Positions 44,017 through 54,387 of a stretch of DNA of 64,000 nt are shown piece after piece. The translations under genes were made by a program, and so were the position numbers. The notes under the pieces were generated by a model that saw nothing but the letters and a program-made list of their open reading frames with translations, searched no databases and had not been told where the DNA came from. This DNA is from Tritrichomonas musculus. Taxonomy: Eukaryota; Parabasalia; Tritrichomonadida; Tritrichomonadidae. Numbering within the stretch: the stretch's first letter is position 1; every line of letters starts with the position of its first letter. The stretch covers positions 3,038,001 through 3,102,000 of the forward strand of contig JAPFFF010000011.1 in NCBI GenBank assembly GCA_039105265.1. The letters are read 5' to 3'.

Positions 44017-44901
44017 TCATTCTTGGATATAAGTATCACCACCTTCGGTGCAATTAATGATCATGTAAGGATGACTGTCTGGCTTATTATTTTTGATCGA
44101 AAGCAATCGTTGATATAGTGCATAGAATTCATCAAAATTAAGATTAGATGCTGATTGTGAATAAATGAAGTGCAATTGCTGTTTATTGAAGCATGGAAAT
44201 ATGAATAACGATGTTATTTCATTCTTAATGTGAGGTTTAATGCCTTTCCATCCTTGAATGAGCAAGAAGTAAGTAATGTTTGTATGTCTACAACGACGAA
44301 TTTGTTGACTAAAGAATGATTCCTCTGATGAAAACAATTTACTGTTGCTAATATCATCAAATAGAACGATTGTATGTAAGTAAGGTTTTTTGAAGGGACT
44401 TTGTCCTGGCTGTAAGCCGTCATTATTGTGTAAAGCATCGAATAACGCTTCACGTTGTTCATCAATGATTTTGTCTTCTAAATGTTCACGAAGAATGAGA
44501 TAGTATAGATTCTTTGCTGCAATGAGAGTTTTAATGAATTCAACTGAATCCTTTTTACTAATGGTAACATAAGGCATTCGAATCATTTGCTTCAATGATT
44601 GAAAGGATTTATCGTTTTCATCACCGTTTTTAGTAACGTAAATCAATAAATGATGTGTATTTAATAGAGATATCTTAATGATTTCCTCTAATGCTATCAC
44701 TGTTTTACCCAATGATTGTTTGCCGACGATGACATTCGCTGAATTATAACGAACTTTGATATCTTGATGTATTGGTTTAATTAATGAATTACTGGTTTCA
44801 TTAGATTTGGATTTTAATGTATCATTAACTTTGTCTCTAATGAATGATAAATTGTATGAAGGTTCTGTCGTCATAAATGTGTTTTCATCAAAAATAAACA
44901 T
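44017..44901 (-). CDS. Element C genome-packaging ATPase
   Basis: 294 residues from an ATG at 44901. Walker A is VGKQSLGKTVIAL (~54-66) and Walker B is IVLFDDISNSKLF (~177-188), followed by QIRRCRHTNITYFLLIQGWK, the region that follows Walker B in A32/FtsK-type packaging ATPases. Size and spacing agree with the element B enzyme at 20221-21087, although sequence similarity is low. It would pump the element's DNA into capsids. Confidence 0.85.
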   Translation of the reverse strand: MFIFDENTFMTTEPSYNLSFIRDKVNDTLKSKSNETSNSLIKPIHQDIKVRYNSANVIVGKQSLGKTVIALEEIIKISLLNTHHLLIYVTKNGDENDKSFQSLKQMIRMPYVTISKKDSVEFIKTLIAAKNLYYLILREHLEDKIIDEQREALFDALHNNDGLQPGQSPFKKPYLHTIVLFDDISNSKLFSSEESFFSQQIRRCRHTNITYFLLIQGWKGIKPHIKNEITSLFIFPCFNKQQLHFIYSQSASNLNFDEFYALYQRLLSIKNNKPDSHPYMIINCTEGGDTYIQE

Positions 44902-44943
44902 TGATATTGAGTTTAATGGTTAATGTAAGGATTGAGAGTGAAT

Positions 44944-46065
44944 TTATTGCGGTGGTGCTAAAGCATTTGGTATCATGAATTCTCCTCCTTCAGGTTGATA
45001 AGTAGGGTTATTAATTAATGCATTCTGATGTGCTCGATCAACTAATTGAGTTAATGTAGTAGTAACGTCATGAATTAATGCAGTTTTCTTATCTTCATTC
45101 CATTGATCACTAGTGTAATTGAGTCTGAATATCATATCATCAACGGTTTGATCAATTTCATCATCACATGATTTCTTAATTTTTGCAGCAGATTTTTCAT
45201 TAGTGACACCAAATTTTGCATACAATGGATGAAGAACTGTTACATTCCAAAAGTCAGCAATAGCTTTTGCAGAAACTTGTAACCTTAATTTCTTCAGAAC
45301 TTCACAAATTTGAAGTGCACCATCAATGAATGGACCAGCTACATATTTACGGAATCTATTATATGAAGACATTCGTTTTGGTGATTTAATGTTGTATTTA
45401 GATAAATCATAACCGGCAAACTCAATTGGATTCTTATTGTAAGAAGAAACGTTACCACGTAAACTAACATTACTGTTTTTATCATCGTAAGTAACATTGT
45501 ACAATTGCTTTCTGAAATCATTAAATGCATGTTTGTGACGAGATTCACGAGTTGTGTATTTATTGTAATAAGCTAATGTTTCAGGATAATTGCTAGCTTT
45601 AGTTGTATAACCATTGATATACATTGGTTCACCCTTACGATTTGATATAACGACATCAGGAATACCATCATTATTTATATCAGTCAAGTTTTGTAATGAA
45701 GCTGGTGCATTAGGATTAGCTGCATTATGTTTAGTAATTAAATCCTCTGCGCCTTGTGGAGAGATCGCATTCTTTACACGTTTGATATCACGTTGAAGGT
45801 CTAATATAATGTGTTGCAGTTCCTTCGTACCAACTTTATTATTATGACCAAATCCACCAAATAATTGTCCATCTCTAGCGGCAGTAAGAAACCTTGAAAT
45901 TAATTCAGTTTTAGCAACATTAACATCACTATTAGAGTAATGTTGGACTTCTTGAATCGTTAATGGTTCTGGTGCATATTTATTATAAATGTTTAACAAA
46001 TCCTGAACAGACAGTGTATTTTCCATGAAATTAGCTGATGGATTAACTTCTTGAGTCATTTGCAT
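44944..46065 (-). CDS. Element C protein with DINNDGIPD loop, related to an element A ORF
   Basis: 373 residues from an ATG at 46065. The N-terminal helices include NIYNKYAPEPLTIQEV. The central LTDINNDGIPDVVISNRKGEP, then YINGY, corresponds in order and spacing to ITDLNGDQVDDIVLVDKRGVP, then VNGY, in element A (1351-2694). The C-terminal ~150 residues are helical. The Asp-rich loop resembles calcium loops of the dockerin/FG-GAP/EF-hand type. Presence beside the packaging ATPase of C and in a second, different Maverick suggests a conserved virion or packaging role not assigned by family knowledge. Confidence 0.55.
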   Translation of the reverse strand: MQMTQEVNPSANFMENTLSVQDLLNIYNKYAPEPLTIQEVQHYSNSDVNVAKTELISRFLTAARDGQLFGGFGHNNKVGTKELQHIILDLQRDIKRVKNAISPQGAEDLITKHNAANPNAPASLQNLTDINNDGIPDVVISNRKGEPMYINGYTTKASNYPETLAYYNKYTTRESRHKHAFNDFRKQLYNVTYDDKNSNVSLRGNVSSYNKNPIEFAGYDLSKYNIKSPKRMSSYNRFRKYVAGPFIDGALQICEVLKKLRLQVSAKAIADFWNVTVLHPLYAKFGVTNEKSAAKIKKSCDDEIDQTVDDMIFRLNYTSDQWNEDKKTALIHDVTTTLTQLVDRAHQNALINNPTYQPEGGEFMIPNALAPPQ

Positions 46066-46103
46066 GACACTAAAAATAAAAATGAATGAAATCGAATTTA
46101 TGT

Positions 46104-46571
46104 TTAAAATGCTTCAGGGTCTATTTCGGTTTCAATGAATTCATCTTTGGGTTCATCAATGATTTGATTTCTGATTCGATTAATGTTTTGTTGATTTAAA
46201 CATTGATGAATCTCTGATGGGTAATAAACGAATTCTTTATATTCTTGAGCTTCAAAGTCAACATTTAATATAAACATTTTTGACTTGTTCTTAGGTAAAG
46301 ATCGTTTATCAGATTCACTGAATGAAATACATAATTGCTTTTCATAAATTTCAAGTATTTTTTTGTGATTAATGTATATCTTTTTGTCTTCAAAGACGAA
46401 CAATTCAATGAATGCAGGCTTGATGCAGAGTTGTTTATACTTGTTCTTAAATGCATCCTTACCTTCGAAGTAAACGTTTGCACTGTTTGGTGTACATGAA
46501 TGGTTTTGTTTAGTGTACTTACTAATGGTTTCAACGAATTTAGTGATTGAATTGTACGTTAACTTTGTCAT
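46104..46571 (-). CDS. Element C hypothetical protein
   Basis: 155 residues from the ATG at 46571, which I prefer because TATTTATACTGCAACGCAA precedes it and longer in-frame extensions overlap the neighbouring gene. It is Lys/aromatic-rich (AFIELFVFEDKKIYINHKKI) with a short acidic C-terminus (EFIETEIDPEAF). No family recognised. Confidence 0.45.
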   Translation of the reverse strand: MTKLTYNSITKFVETISKYTKQNHSCTPNSANVYFEGKDAFKNKYKQLCIKPAFIELFVFEDKKIYINHKKILEIYEKQLCISFSESDKRSLPKNKSKMFILNVDFEAQEYKEFVYYPSEIHQCLNQQNINRIRNQIIDEPKDEFIETEIDPEAF

Positions 46572-46683
46572 TTGCGTTGCAGTATAAATATTTGCAATAA
46601 TGGTTTCAATTATTTTTGGAATTGTTTGAAAAATAAAGGCTTCAAAATGAAGCCGAATCATTAATGATTCATGGCATAACGAA

Positions 46684-47013
46684 TTAAAACATTGGAGTAT
46701 CTGAATCAAAGTTATAGTTAATGTTATCATTATTGTACTCAGAAATGAATTCATTAGCGATTTCCATATCACATTTCCTTTGTTCATCAGTATATTCTCC
46801 ATCAGATATGAGTTCGGGTTCGGGTTCTGGTTCAAGGGCACTAAGCTCTAAATCAAAATCACCAATATCGTATAATGTTTGAATATCCCTTTGCATATAA
46901 TTAATGGACTGAAGTAAATGATTACGTTTTTGATTGTCCTTACATCCTTTCATTTGTGAAACACATTTATCAATGTATTGTTTGTATTCAATGTATGCAT
47001 TAGTTGCTGTCAT
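46684..47013 (-). CDS. Element C small acidic protein
   Basis: 109 residues from an ATG at 47013. The N-terminal half is helical (YIEYKQYIDKCVSQMKGCKDN). The second half is acidic, with EPEPEPELISDGEYTDEQ and an Asn/Asp-rich tail. No family recognised. It is the outermost gene before the element's terminus. Confidence 0.5.
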   Translation of the reverse strand: MTATNAYIEYKQYIDKCVSQMKGCKDNQKRNHLLQSINYMQRDIQTLYDIGDFDLELSALEPEPEPELISDGEYTDEQRKCDMEIANEFISEYNNDNINYNFDSDTPMF

Positions 47014-47169
47014 CTTTCTTTTTCGTTGGTGATAAAATTAATTCTAACATTAATTACAAAATTAAATCTAACATTCAAATCATGCATAAAATTGAATAAC
47101 TGAACCCATTTCTCAAAAGTTACTAGACAAAAGGGCTTTAGACCTTTTGGCTAGTAACAGTATACTACT
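47014..47169 (-). repeat. Right terminal region of element C
   Basis: Non-coding sequence ending ...CAGTATACTACT. Read inward on the minus strand it starts AGTAGTATACTGTTACTAG, sharing the AGTAGTATA terminus of element B but no further similarity. No opposite copy is in the window because the left end of C is missing. Confidence 0.55.
47119..47158. repeat. Perfect-arm hairpin at the end of element C
   Basis: GTTACTAG pairs with CTAGTAAC and CAAAAGG pairs with CCTTTTG around an eight-base loop, with one mismatch between the two stems. It lies 11 bases inside the terminus. Confidence 0.75.
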
Positions 47170-47214
47170 ATTTTGATTGATTTCTATGTTTTGATCAAGT
47201 TCTGAATTTGTCTA

Positions 47215-47346
47215 TCATGAATCTATGGTTTTATCTAGCATTTGCAAAACTCCCCATGAATTAATCGGCCAATCTTTTACGAAATATTGTTCTTCATCGG
47301 GCCAGTCTTTGCCATCAAACATTTTAATTAAGAGAATTCTCATCAT
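47215..47346 (-). CDS. Small ORF between element C and host genes
   Basis: A 43-residue ATG-started frame with coding-like composition (MFDGKDWPDEEQYFVKDWP, INSWGVLQMLDK) that stops about 45 bases before the terminus of element C. It could be a tiny gene or the remaining start of a host gene cut when the element inserted. The first ~90 bases of its leader are A/T-rich like other host promoters here. No family recognised. Confidence 0.3.
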   Translation of the reverse strand: MMRILLIKMFDGKDWPDEEQYFVKDWPINSWGVLQMLDKTIDS

Positions 47347-47454
47347 TCATTTAAAAAAATTGAATTGAGATTTTGATGAAGATTTTTGAAAACTTTATAA
47401 TTTTATTTTATTCAAAAAGTTAAAATAAAAACGTTCTTTTAAATCTGCTAGTAA

Positions 47455-47955
47455 ATGCCTCTCAATGCAGAAGAGATAGAAAAATTTAACGATTTATTTT
47501 CAGAATCAGATAAAAAGAATAACGGATACCTTCCTAAAGAAGATGTTTTACCTTTTTTTGAAAAATTAGGAATAAAAGATAATTTATCTGAAAAAGCACA
47601 GACAACAGTTGTTGAAGGCCTTTCTTGCCGAGGCGAAATTAAAATAACTAAGCAAATTTTAGAAAATTTTTACACAGTAATAAAAGATCAAGACGATCTA
47701 GGATTACTAAAAGTTTGTTTAAGAGGTATGACGGAACCAAAAAAAATGAATATAAGTTTAACTCAAGCTATTGAATTATCAACGATGCTCGGCATACCGA
47801 AAACCAAAGGTGAACTTTTAGGCCCAAATGAAGACGAATTAAAATCCTTTTCCTTCTCAAATCTTGCAGATCTTTTTTATGAAATAAAAATACCTAAAGA
47901 ATCAAGCCAATTTGATGGGTTTGATATTAGCTCTAAGTGCTGTTTGCTAATTTGA
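47455..47955 (+). CDS. EF-hand-like protein with C-terminal CaaX box
   Basis: 166 residues. It opens like calmodulin/centrin-type EF-hand proteins (NAEEIEKFNDLFSESDKKNNGYLPKEDVLPFFEKLG), but the first loop is imperfect and later loops are not recognisable, so calcium binding is doubtful. The C-terminus is SSKCCLLI, whose last four residues CLLI form a CaaX prenylation box. This suggests membrane attachment through a geranylgeranyl group. The combination is uncommon. It is the first host gene after element C and is preceded by A/T-rich sequence. Confidence 0.65.
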   Translation: MPLNAEEIEKFNDLFSESDKKNNGYLPKEDVLPFFEKLGIKDNLSEKAQTTVVEGLSCRGEIKITKQILENFYTVIKDQDDLGLLKVCLRGMTEPKKMNISLTQAIELSTMLGIPKTKGELLGPNEDELKSFSFSNLADLFYEIKIPKESSQFDGFDISSKCCLLI

Positions 47956-48428
47956 AAATCATTTACATGTACTTGATCAAAAAAAGTTTAATATTGATAT
48001 CTTTACAGGAAAATTCGCAAATAGGCAAAAAACTAGTATAACCTTGTTAACTTTAATATTTTTCTACACGTGCTACCATACGATATATATTAGTTTACAT
48101 CATTGTATTTTATTTAAACCATTTTAGCGTTTTACCAAATTATTACTGCTATTTCGTTTTGGCGGGATGATTATATATATATATATTTTGATATTTTTGA
48201 AAATTTAATAATGCTAACTGAAACAGGAAAATTACACTAAAACTGTAGTTGTTGTTCAGATTTGGATTGGAAATAAAATCAACATTGAAGTAAATTTTAA
48301 TTTGTCAGATTAATTTTTGAATTAAAAGTTTTTTAAACATTTGAAAATAAAAATTGACCAAACAAAACAATCGCTCTGCTTCTCTTCTATGTCATTATTA
48401 ATAAATAAATATAATTCTTTATTCAATC
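47956..48428. other. Host intergenic region
   Basis: 473 bases, strongly A/T-rich, between two convergent genes. It contains a TATATATATATAT run near 48172 and mixed homopolymers. I see no gene or RNA in it. Confidence 0.6.
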
Positions 48429-49082
48429 TTATTGAATTTTCTTAAGAACAATGACATCATGAGGGTATGCCGACTTCCCTGTATATTCCTTGAGCTGATG
48501 CGTATATTTCCCTTCAATGAGTTCGATCAAATCAAGAACACTTCCAGAAAGGCCGAAATATATTCTTTTAGCTGCAACTACAACAATCCCATCTGGTTTT
48601 ACAAGATGAGTGAAAGCTTGAACAAAAGCAGAAAGTTGTTCTTTTCTATAAATTGTTTCTGCTGCAAGAATTACATCAAAAGATTGGGCTGGATATTTCG
48701 AAGGAATATCTTGCCAAGAGTCAGCTGAGAACTCACATACACCTTCTGGACATTTGTTAAGAATTGTGTTTGGAATCGCAATTTCTTCAATAACTTCTTT
48801 GTTGAAATCTTGAAGAACAACTTTTGTTGCACCATGCAAAGCAGCATAAATAGCTGGAAGACCCCTTCCACAACCAAGTTCGAAAACACTTTTCCCATTA
48901 AAATCAATAGAACTTTCCATAAACTCTAATAAATCGAGAGTACATTCCCATAATTGAAATCCACCTTCGTAAACTCCAGGAACAACATCAATTGGAACAG
49001 ATTTATTTGGTGGTACATAAGATTTGATTTCTCTGTATGCTTTTACTTCCCAATCAGAATGGGTTTTTGCTTCAAAGCTCAT
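48429..49082 (-). CDS. METTL18/Hpm1-type protein methyltransferase
   Basis: 217 residues from an ATG at 49082. The order VPGVYEGGFQLWECTLDLLEF, then VFELGCGRGLPAIYAALHGA (SAM-binding motif I), then VVLQDFNKEVIEEIAIPNTI follows that of METTL18/yeast Hpm1, which methylates a histidine of ribosomal protein L3. The E/D after VVLQ and the later DVILAAETIY (post-motif) also agree. The N-terminal extension of yeast/human enzymes is shortened. It lacks a targeting signal and is likely cytosolic. The substrate is inferred from family. Confidence 0.75.
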   Translation of the reverse strand: MSFEAKTHSDWEVKAYREIKSYVPPNKSVPIDVVPGVYEGGFQLWECTLDLLEFMESSIDFNGKSVFELGCGRGLPAIYAALHGATKVVLQDFNKEVIEEIAIPNTILNKCPEGVCEFSADSWQDIPSKYPAQSFDVILAAETIYRKEQLSAFVQAFTHLVKPDGIVVVAAKRIYFGLSGSVLDLIELIEGKYTHQLKEYTGKSAYPHDVIVLKKIQ

Positions 49083-49417
49083 TTGTATTTAAAAAATTAC
49101 ATTGAATTTCAATGGTCGGACAACTTTTTCATATAAAAAACGATTTTTATTTTTGGAAAGTTTTTCCAAAATAGGAGAAAGACAAACATTGATCAACACT
49201 TGAATCTTATTTCTGTTTGGTGCAATTAATAATAAATTTAGTCTCTATAAAAAAAAAAAAAAAAAAACAAAAAATAATGGGAATAAAAATAAATTAAAAT
49301 ATGAAAATTTAATGATTAATGCTTTTTTCTTGATGAAAACTAATATTCAATATAATTATCCACAAAAAAGATTGAGTTAAGGGGACAAAAAATCCAAAAT
49401 TAATAATAAAAAAAAAC
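49083..49417. other. Host intergenic region with poly-A tract
   Basis: 335 bases of A/T-rich sequence including a tract of about 20 A near 49247. It holds the upstream region of the methyltransferase gene and the 3' flank of the NAA15-like gene. No gene is seen. Confidence 0.6.
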
Positions 49418-51613
49418 TTATTTCTGTTCTTGAACTTCAGGTTCTTTTTCTTCTTCTATATCAAATTCAAATGATGGATATTTTTCTTTCAATTTCCTTT
49501 CAACTTCTGTTTTAATTTGATCATTTCCACTTAAAATGGTTGCGAAAACATAAAGTTCAAGGGCATCTTTAAATCTCACTGTATGCTCATCAATTGCTCT
49601 ATTAAGAAGCTTCAATGCTTCTTCGATGTTTCCGATTGCCCATTGACCTTTGGCAGCATAAAAGAGCTCGAAGAAGGTAGATGGTTGTCTATCAATTTCA
49701 TGATATTCCTTTTCAACAATTGGCAATAATTTCTTATCGATTGAATCTTTGTTGGCCATAAGTGTTTTCATTTCTGGTATTGCAGCGAAAACGAAAGGAG
49801 TATCAGCGATCTTCAAAAAGCAACGAAGAGCAGGCATGATAAGTTTTTCTTGAGCAAATATGATGCATGCCATATAAAGGGCTCTTGGTTTTCCACCAAC
49901 AAGAGATCTTTTAGCTATTTCTTTGGTATCCTTATCATTATGTTTATTGTCTTTAATTGCAATAGTTAATAACATTTCTATTGCTCTAGCAAGAGATTCA
50001 TTGTTTTCAATATTATTAATTGTTTCGATCATCTCAAGAAGAACGCGTGGTTTACGCCATCCCCATCCAAGGTATGTAAATTCGTTCTTTCTATATTCTT
50101 CGAAGTGTTTGAGAACACCACTATACATTTTGTGAGCAAATTCAAAATCATTTGCTCTCAATGAACTGTAACCTGATTGAAGATAGTAGCTATTGAATTG
50201 AGTATCGTAAACAAGCGATTTGCCACTTTCGTTACCAGCGAAAATAGTTGCTTGGGCTAAGGCTTCTTTTCTTTGTCCATTGAGGAAAAGATGCTTTACA
50301 TAAAGAAGATTTGCATTTCTATCGTTTGGATCTGATGTTGCAAGTAAGCATGAATTTGAGACGGCTTCTTTGATATGACCAAATTTAGCTTGAAACTTGG
50401 CTTTCCAGCTTATTAATTCAATACATGTTGGAGTGTGCTTAAGTCCAGTATCGAGGTGTTCAATAGCTTTATCAAAATCACCTCTAAAACCGTAAACATG
50501 AGCTGCAAATAAATGTGCAATTGGAATTGATGTAATTGGTAATTGCTCTGATGGTGCTGCTGGTAAAAGAGTGTTGAGAACGTAATCTAAACAAACATCC
50601 ATTTTTTCTTTAGAGAAATCGCGAATCGTCATGTAGATAGCAGGAGCTCCTTTTATGAAAAGTGGATTCAGATGCTCGAGAAGAAGTGGTTTGAAGCGCT
50701 CATCTGTTAAGTCCATTAATTCAAGGGCTCGAACATGAGCATAACGCGATTTAAGATCGGTCTTGAGCTTGAGAAGCAAATCAACATATTCATTAGGATC
50801 AGTTAACTTTTCAAGGATATCGAAGTAATCGCCATCTTCTGGATATACTTTGAGCAACTCATGAACAAGAGGAAGAATTTCACTTTTATCGCGATTTAAT
50901 GCTTGAAGGCATTTGATTTTATTTTCCTTGAGAAGTTCAAGATCACGAATGTGAACTTCAGATTTTTCAAGATAATCAAGGCATTCCTGATACTGTTCAC
51001 TTCTCATAAACAAAATACAGCGGAAGAGGCAAAATTCTGATCTGAATAAGAATTCATCCTCGCTTGTTGTTGGCTTCCATCCGTCTTGGAAAATTCCACA
51101 TGACGAATTTGAAACCTTATAATTTTTGGCCATTGCAAGAGCAAAAAGATATCGGAGAATTGAGAAGTTATTGGGATTCTTTTCGAAAATAGCACGGGTA
51201 TTTTTCAAAAATTCTGAGTAATTCTTTGAATATAGATTAAGGTTGGCTATATCATTAAGCGTAGTGATATCATTTGGATTGTTTCTGAGAGACATGTTAG
51301 AACATTTAAGTGCGTTTTCATAATCTTGCATTTCTTTAAATAATAATGCTGAAGTTCTCCAGGCTTGGGCACTTTTCATGTCAAGCTGAATGGCTGATCT
51401 TTGCATTTGAAGAACTTCATCTTTTGGCTTTTCACCTTGTGCCTTCATGTATGTAAAGTATGCTTTCCATGCTAATGCTTCAGCGCTTTTTGGGTAGTTT
51501 TTAACTAATTTTGTAGAAATCCTAAGACCATTAGCATAATCACGACTTGTTTGAAGTTTTTCGATTTCCTTAAGTTTTTTGATTTCGTCTTTAGATTTTG
51601 TTGGTTGGGACAT
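49418..51613 (-). CDS. NAA15: N-terminal acetyltransferase A auxiliary subunit NAA15
   Basis: 731 residues from an ATG at 51613. It is a continuous series of TPR-like helix pairs across the whole length (AQAWRTSALLFKEMQDYENALKCSNMSLRNN..., DLELLKENKIKCLQAL, FDKAIEHLDTGLKHTPTCIEL), with the AYYKGLE-like, RALELMDL and CMRK-like regions in the NAA15 order and an acidic/basic C-terminus. NAA15 anchors the NatA catalytic subunit NAA10 to ribosomes for co-translational N-acetylation. It is somewhat shorter than animal NAA15 (about 866), losing mainly C-terminal sequence. No membrane or signal segment. Confidence 0.82.
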   Translation of the reverse strand: MSQPTKSKDEIKKLKEIEKLQTSRDYANGLRISTKLVKNYPKSAEALAWKAYFTYMKAQGEKPKDEVLQMQRSAIQLDMKSAQAWRTSALLFKEMQDYENALKCSNMSLRNNPNDITTLNDIANLNLYSKNYSEFLKNTRAIFEKNPNNFSILRYLFALAMAKNYKVSNSSCGIFQDGWKPTTSEDEFLFRSEFCLFRCILFMRSEQYQECLDYLEKSEVHIRDLELLKENKIKCLQALNRDKSEILPLVHELLKVYPEDGDYFDILEKLTDPNEYVDLLLKLKTDLKSRYAHVRALELMDLTDERFKPLLLEHLNPLFIKGAPAIYMTIRDFSKEKMDVCLDYVLNTLLPAAPSEQLPITSIPIAHLFAAHVYGFRGDFDKAIEHLDTGLKHTPTCIELISWKAKFQAKFGHIKEAVSNSCLLATSDPNDRNANLLYVKHLFLNGQRKEALAQATIFAGNESGKSLVYDTQFNSYYLQSGYSSLRANDFEFAHKMYSGVLKHFEEYRKNEFTYLGWGWRKPRVLLEMIETINNIENNESLARAIEMLLTIAIKDNKHNDKDTKEIAKRSLVGGKPRALYMACIIFAQEKLIMPALRCFLKIADTPFVFAAIPEMKTLMANKDSIDKKLLPIVEKEYHEIDRQPSTFFELFYAAKGQWAIGNIEEALKLLNRAIDEHTVRFKDALELYVFATILSGNDQIKTEVERKLKEKYPSFEFDIEEEKEPEVQEQK

Positions 51614-51830
51614 TTTGAAAAAAGGCTAAAAGATGACCAATTAATAATTGAAACTCAGATGTCTCAAAAATAATTAAAAAGAAAAGTGAAATGTTAGCTT
51701 TTCCATTTAAAATGTGAATCAATCAATCTTAGAGAAAACATTAAAAAATACATTGTTATTAGTTAAAATCCAACAATAATAAATAATTTATTTATTACAT
51801 ATTATTATAAATAAACATATAAAAAAAAAA

Positions 51831-52682
51831 TTATGACCCTGGTGGATTTTGCTTTTGCAATAAAGATAAGTAGCCATGATGCTTATCTTTTAATAGAGAG
51901 TCTAGTCCATACAGATCATTCGTTTCGTGTTCTTCTTCCACATCGGCTTGACCTGCTTGTAATTTATCTACTTCCCAAGGGGGAATCGGTGCATTACTAC
52001 TGGTATTTTCTGACACTTTCTTCTTTTGGGAAAGCAAAAAATCATATGAGTCTTTGCTTTTCAAAATATTTTGAATATATTGGAAGCATTCAGTAATTTG
52101 GTCCTTTGAATTTCCTTTGATCAATAACTTGCATAAACAATCTTTATAAATTGAATCAGGACTACTTTTCAAAGAGAGTGGAATTTCAAGCAATGAAATC
52201 TTGACATTAAATTGCTGCTCCATTTTTTTAATATTTTCATTATCACTACCAATTATTATTGAAATTTGATCATTACTATTCAAATAAATTTCTCGAACTT
52301 CTTGGCAATATTCAATATTTGGCAAATATTCTTCATTTCTGTAAATGAAAGGCGGATAAACCTGAAGAATTGATTCAATAATTTTTGATCTCTCTTGTAT
52401 CAACCTGAACCTTATTTTAACGTCAGGAGGATACTTACTTTTAGATTCAAGCGAGTCGGAATTGTCGGAGTCATAATATTGAACATATTTCGTTTCATCT
52501 GTTAAATTCCGGAGATAGTATTCCACTTCTTCTAATCGAGATCGTAACAATAAATAATGAACGGTATCTTGTTTTAAATCTGGGGGTAACATACATACAA
52601 CATTTGGGATAACTGTTCTTTCACCAACTGGACTCCATCCAGGACTTGCTTTGAGTTGATTCTGTCCTAAAAAATTAAGCAT
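51831..52682 (-). CDS. Divergent SF1/BBP-like branch-point protein
   Basis: 283 residues from an ATG at 52682. The N-terminal GWSPVGERTVIPNV, then MLPPDL, followed by an acidic helix hairpin (LLLRSRLEEVEYYLRNL) matches the SF1 helix-hairpin region. YPPDVKIRFRLIQERSKIIESIL resembles the SF1 segment before KH. A degenerate KH-like domain follows (SIIIGSDNENIKKMEQQFNVKISL...). There is no CCHC zinc knuckle. The C-terminal APIPPWEVD resembles the PPW motif seen in fungal and animal SF1. The basic cluster before the N-terminal Trp is missing, so U2AF65 binding may be reduced. Known SF1 reads the branch point. Confidence 0.6.
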   Translation of the reverse strand: MLNFLGQNQLKASPGWSPVGERTVIPNVVCMLPPDLKQDTVHYLLLRSRLEEVEYYLRNLTDETKYVQYYDSDNSDSLESKSKYPPDVKIRFRLIQERSKIIESILQVYPPFIYRNEEYLPNIEYCQEVREIYLNSNDQISIIIGSDNENIKKMEQQFNVKISLLEIPLSLKSSPDSIYKDCLCKLLIKGNSKDQITECFQYIQNILKSKDSYDFLLSQKKKVSENTSSNAPIPPWEVDKLQAGQADVEEEHETNDLYGLDSLLKDKHHGYLSLLQKQNPPGS

Positions 52683-52774
52683 TAAAAATGAATTAAAAAT
52701 AATCGTTTTATAGAAATATTTAAAAAATTTATAAAAAGTTTACTTAAAAAAAAGAATCATATTCAAAATGATAC

Positions 52775-54157
<1,383 letters not shown>

Positions 54158-54387
54158 TTAATAAAATATAAGTGGTCTGATGATTTTAAAACGTTATATA
54201 TCTCGAACTTTTTGAATAATACGCAATTTTAAACAGAAACAAACAAACATATTCAAAAAAAAATCTTTAAATTATATCATAAATCTTTGTACAATTCCAC
54301 GAATAAATAAATAAATAAAATTAATAAATACACTCTAAGATTTATTCATTGAGAATTTACAAAATACTAAAAAACATATGAGTAAAA

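Larger units (their letters stand above)
40801..47169. mobile_element. Maverick/Polinton element C, truncated remnant
   Basis: A partial Maverick with virion-type genes (capsid remnant, packaging ATPase, pVI-like protein, DxNxDGxxD proteins) but no polymerase, integrase or protease. The right terminus is recognised at about 47160-47169, where the inward sequence on the minus strand begins AGTAGTATAC, matching the AGTAGTATA start of element B. The left part is missing, and the left limit is approximate. It is broken, with roughly two or three breaks in addition to the missing part, and is older than B. Base usage differs from A (more AT-rich), so it is not simply A's other half. Confidence 0.7.
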
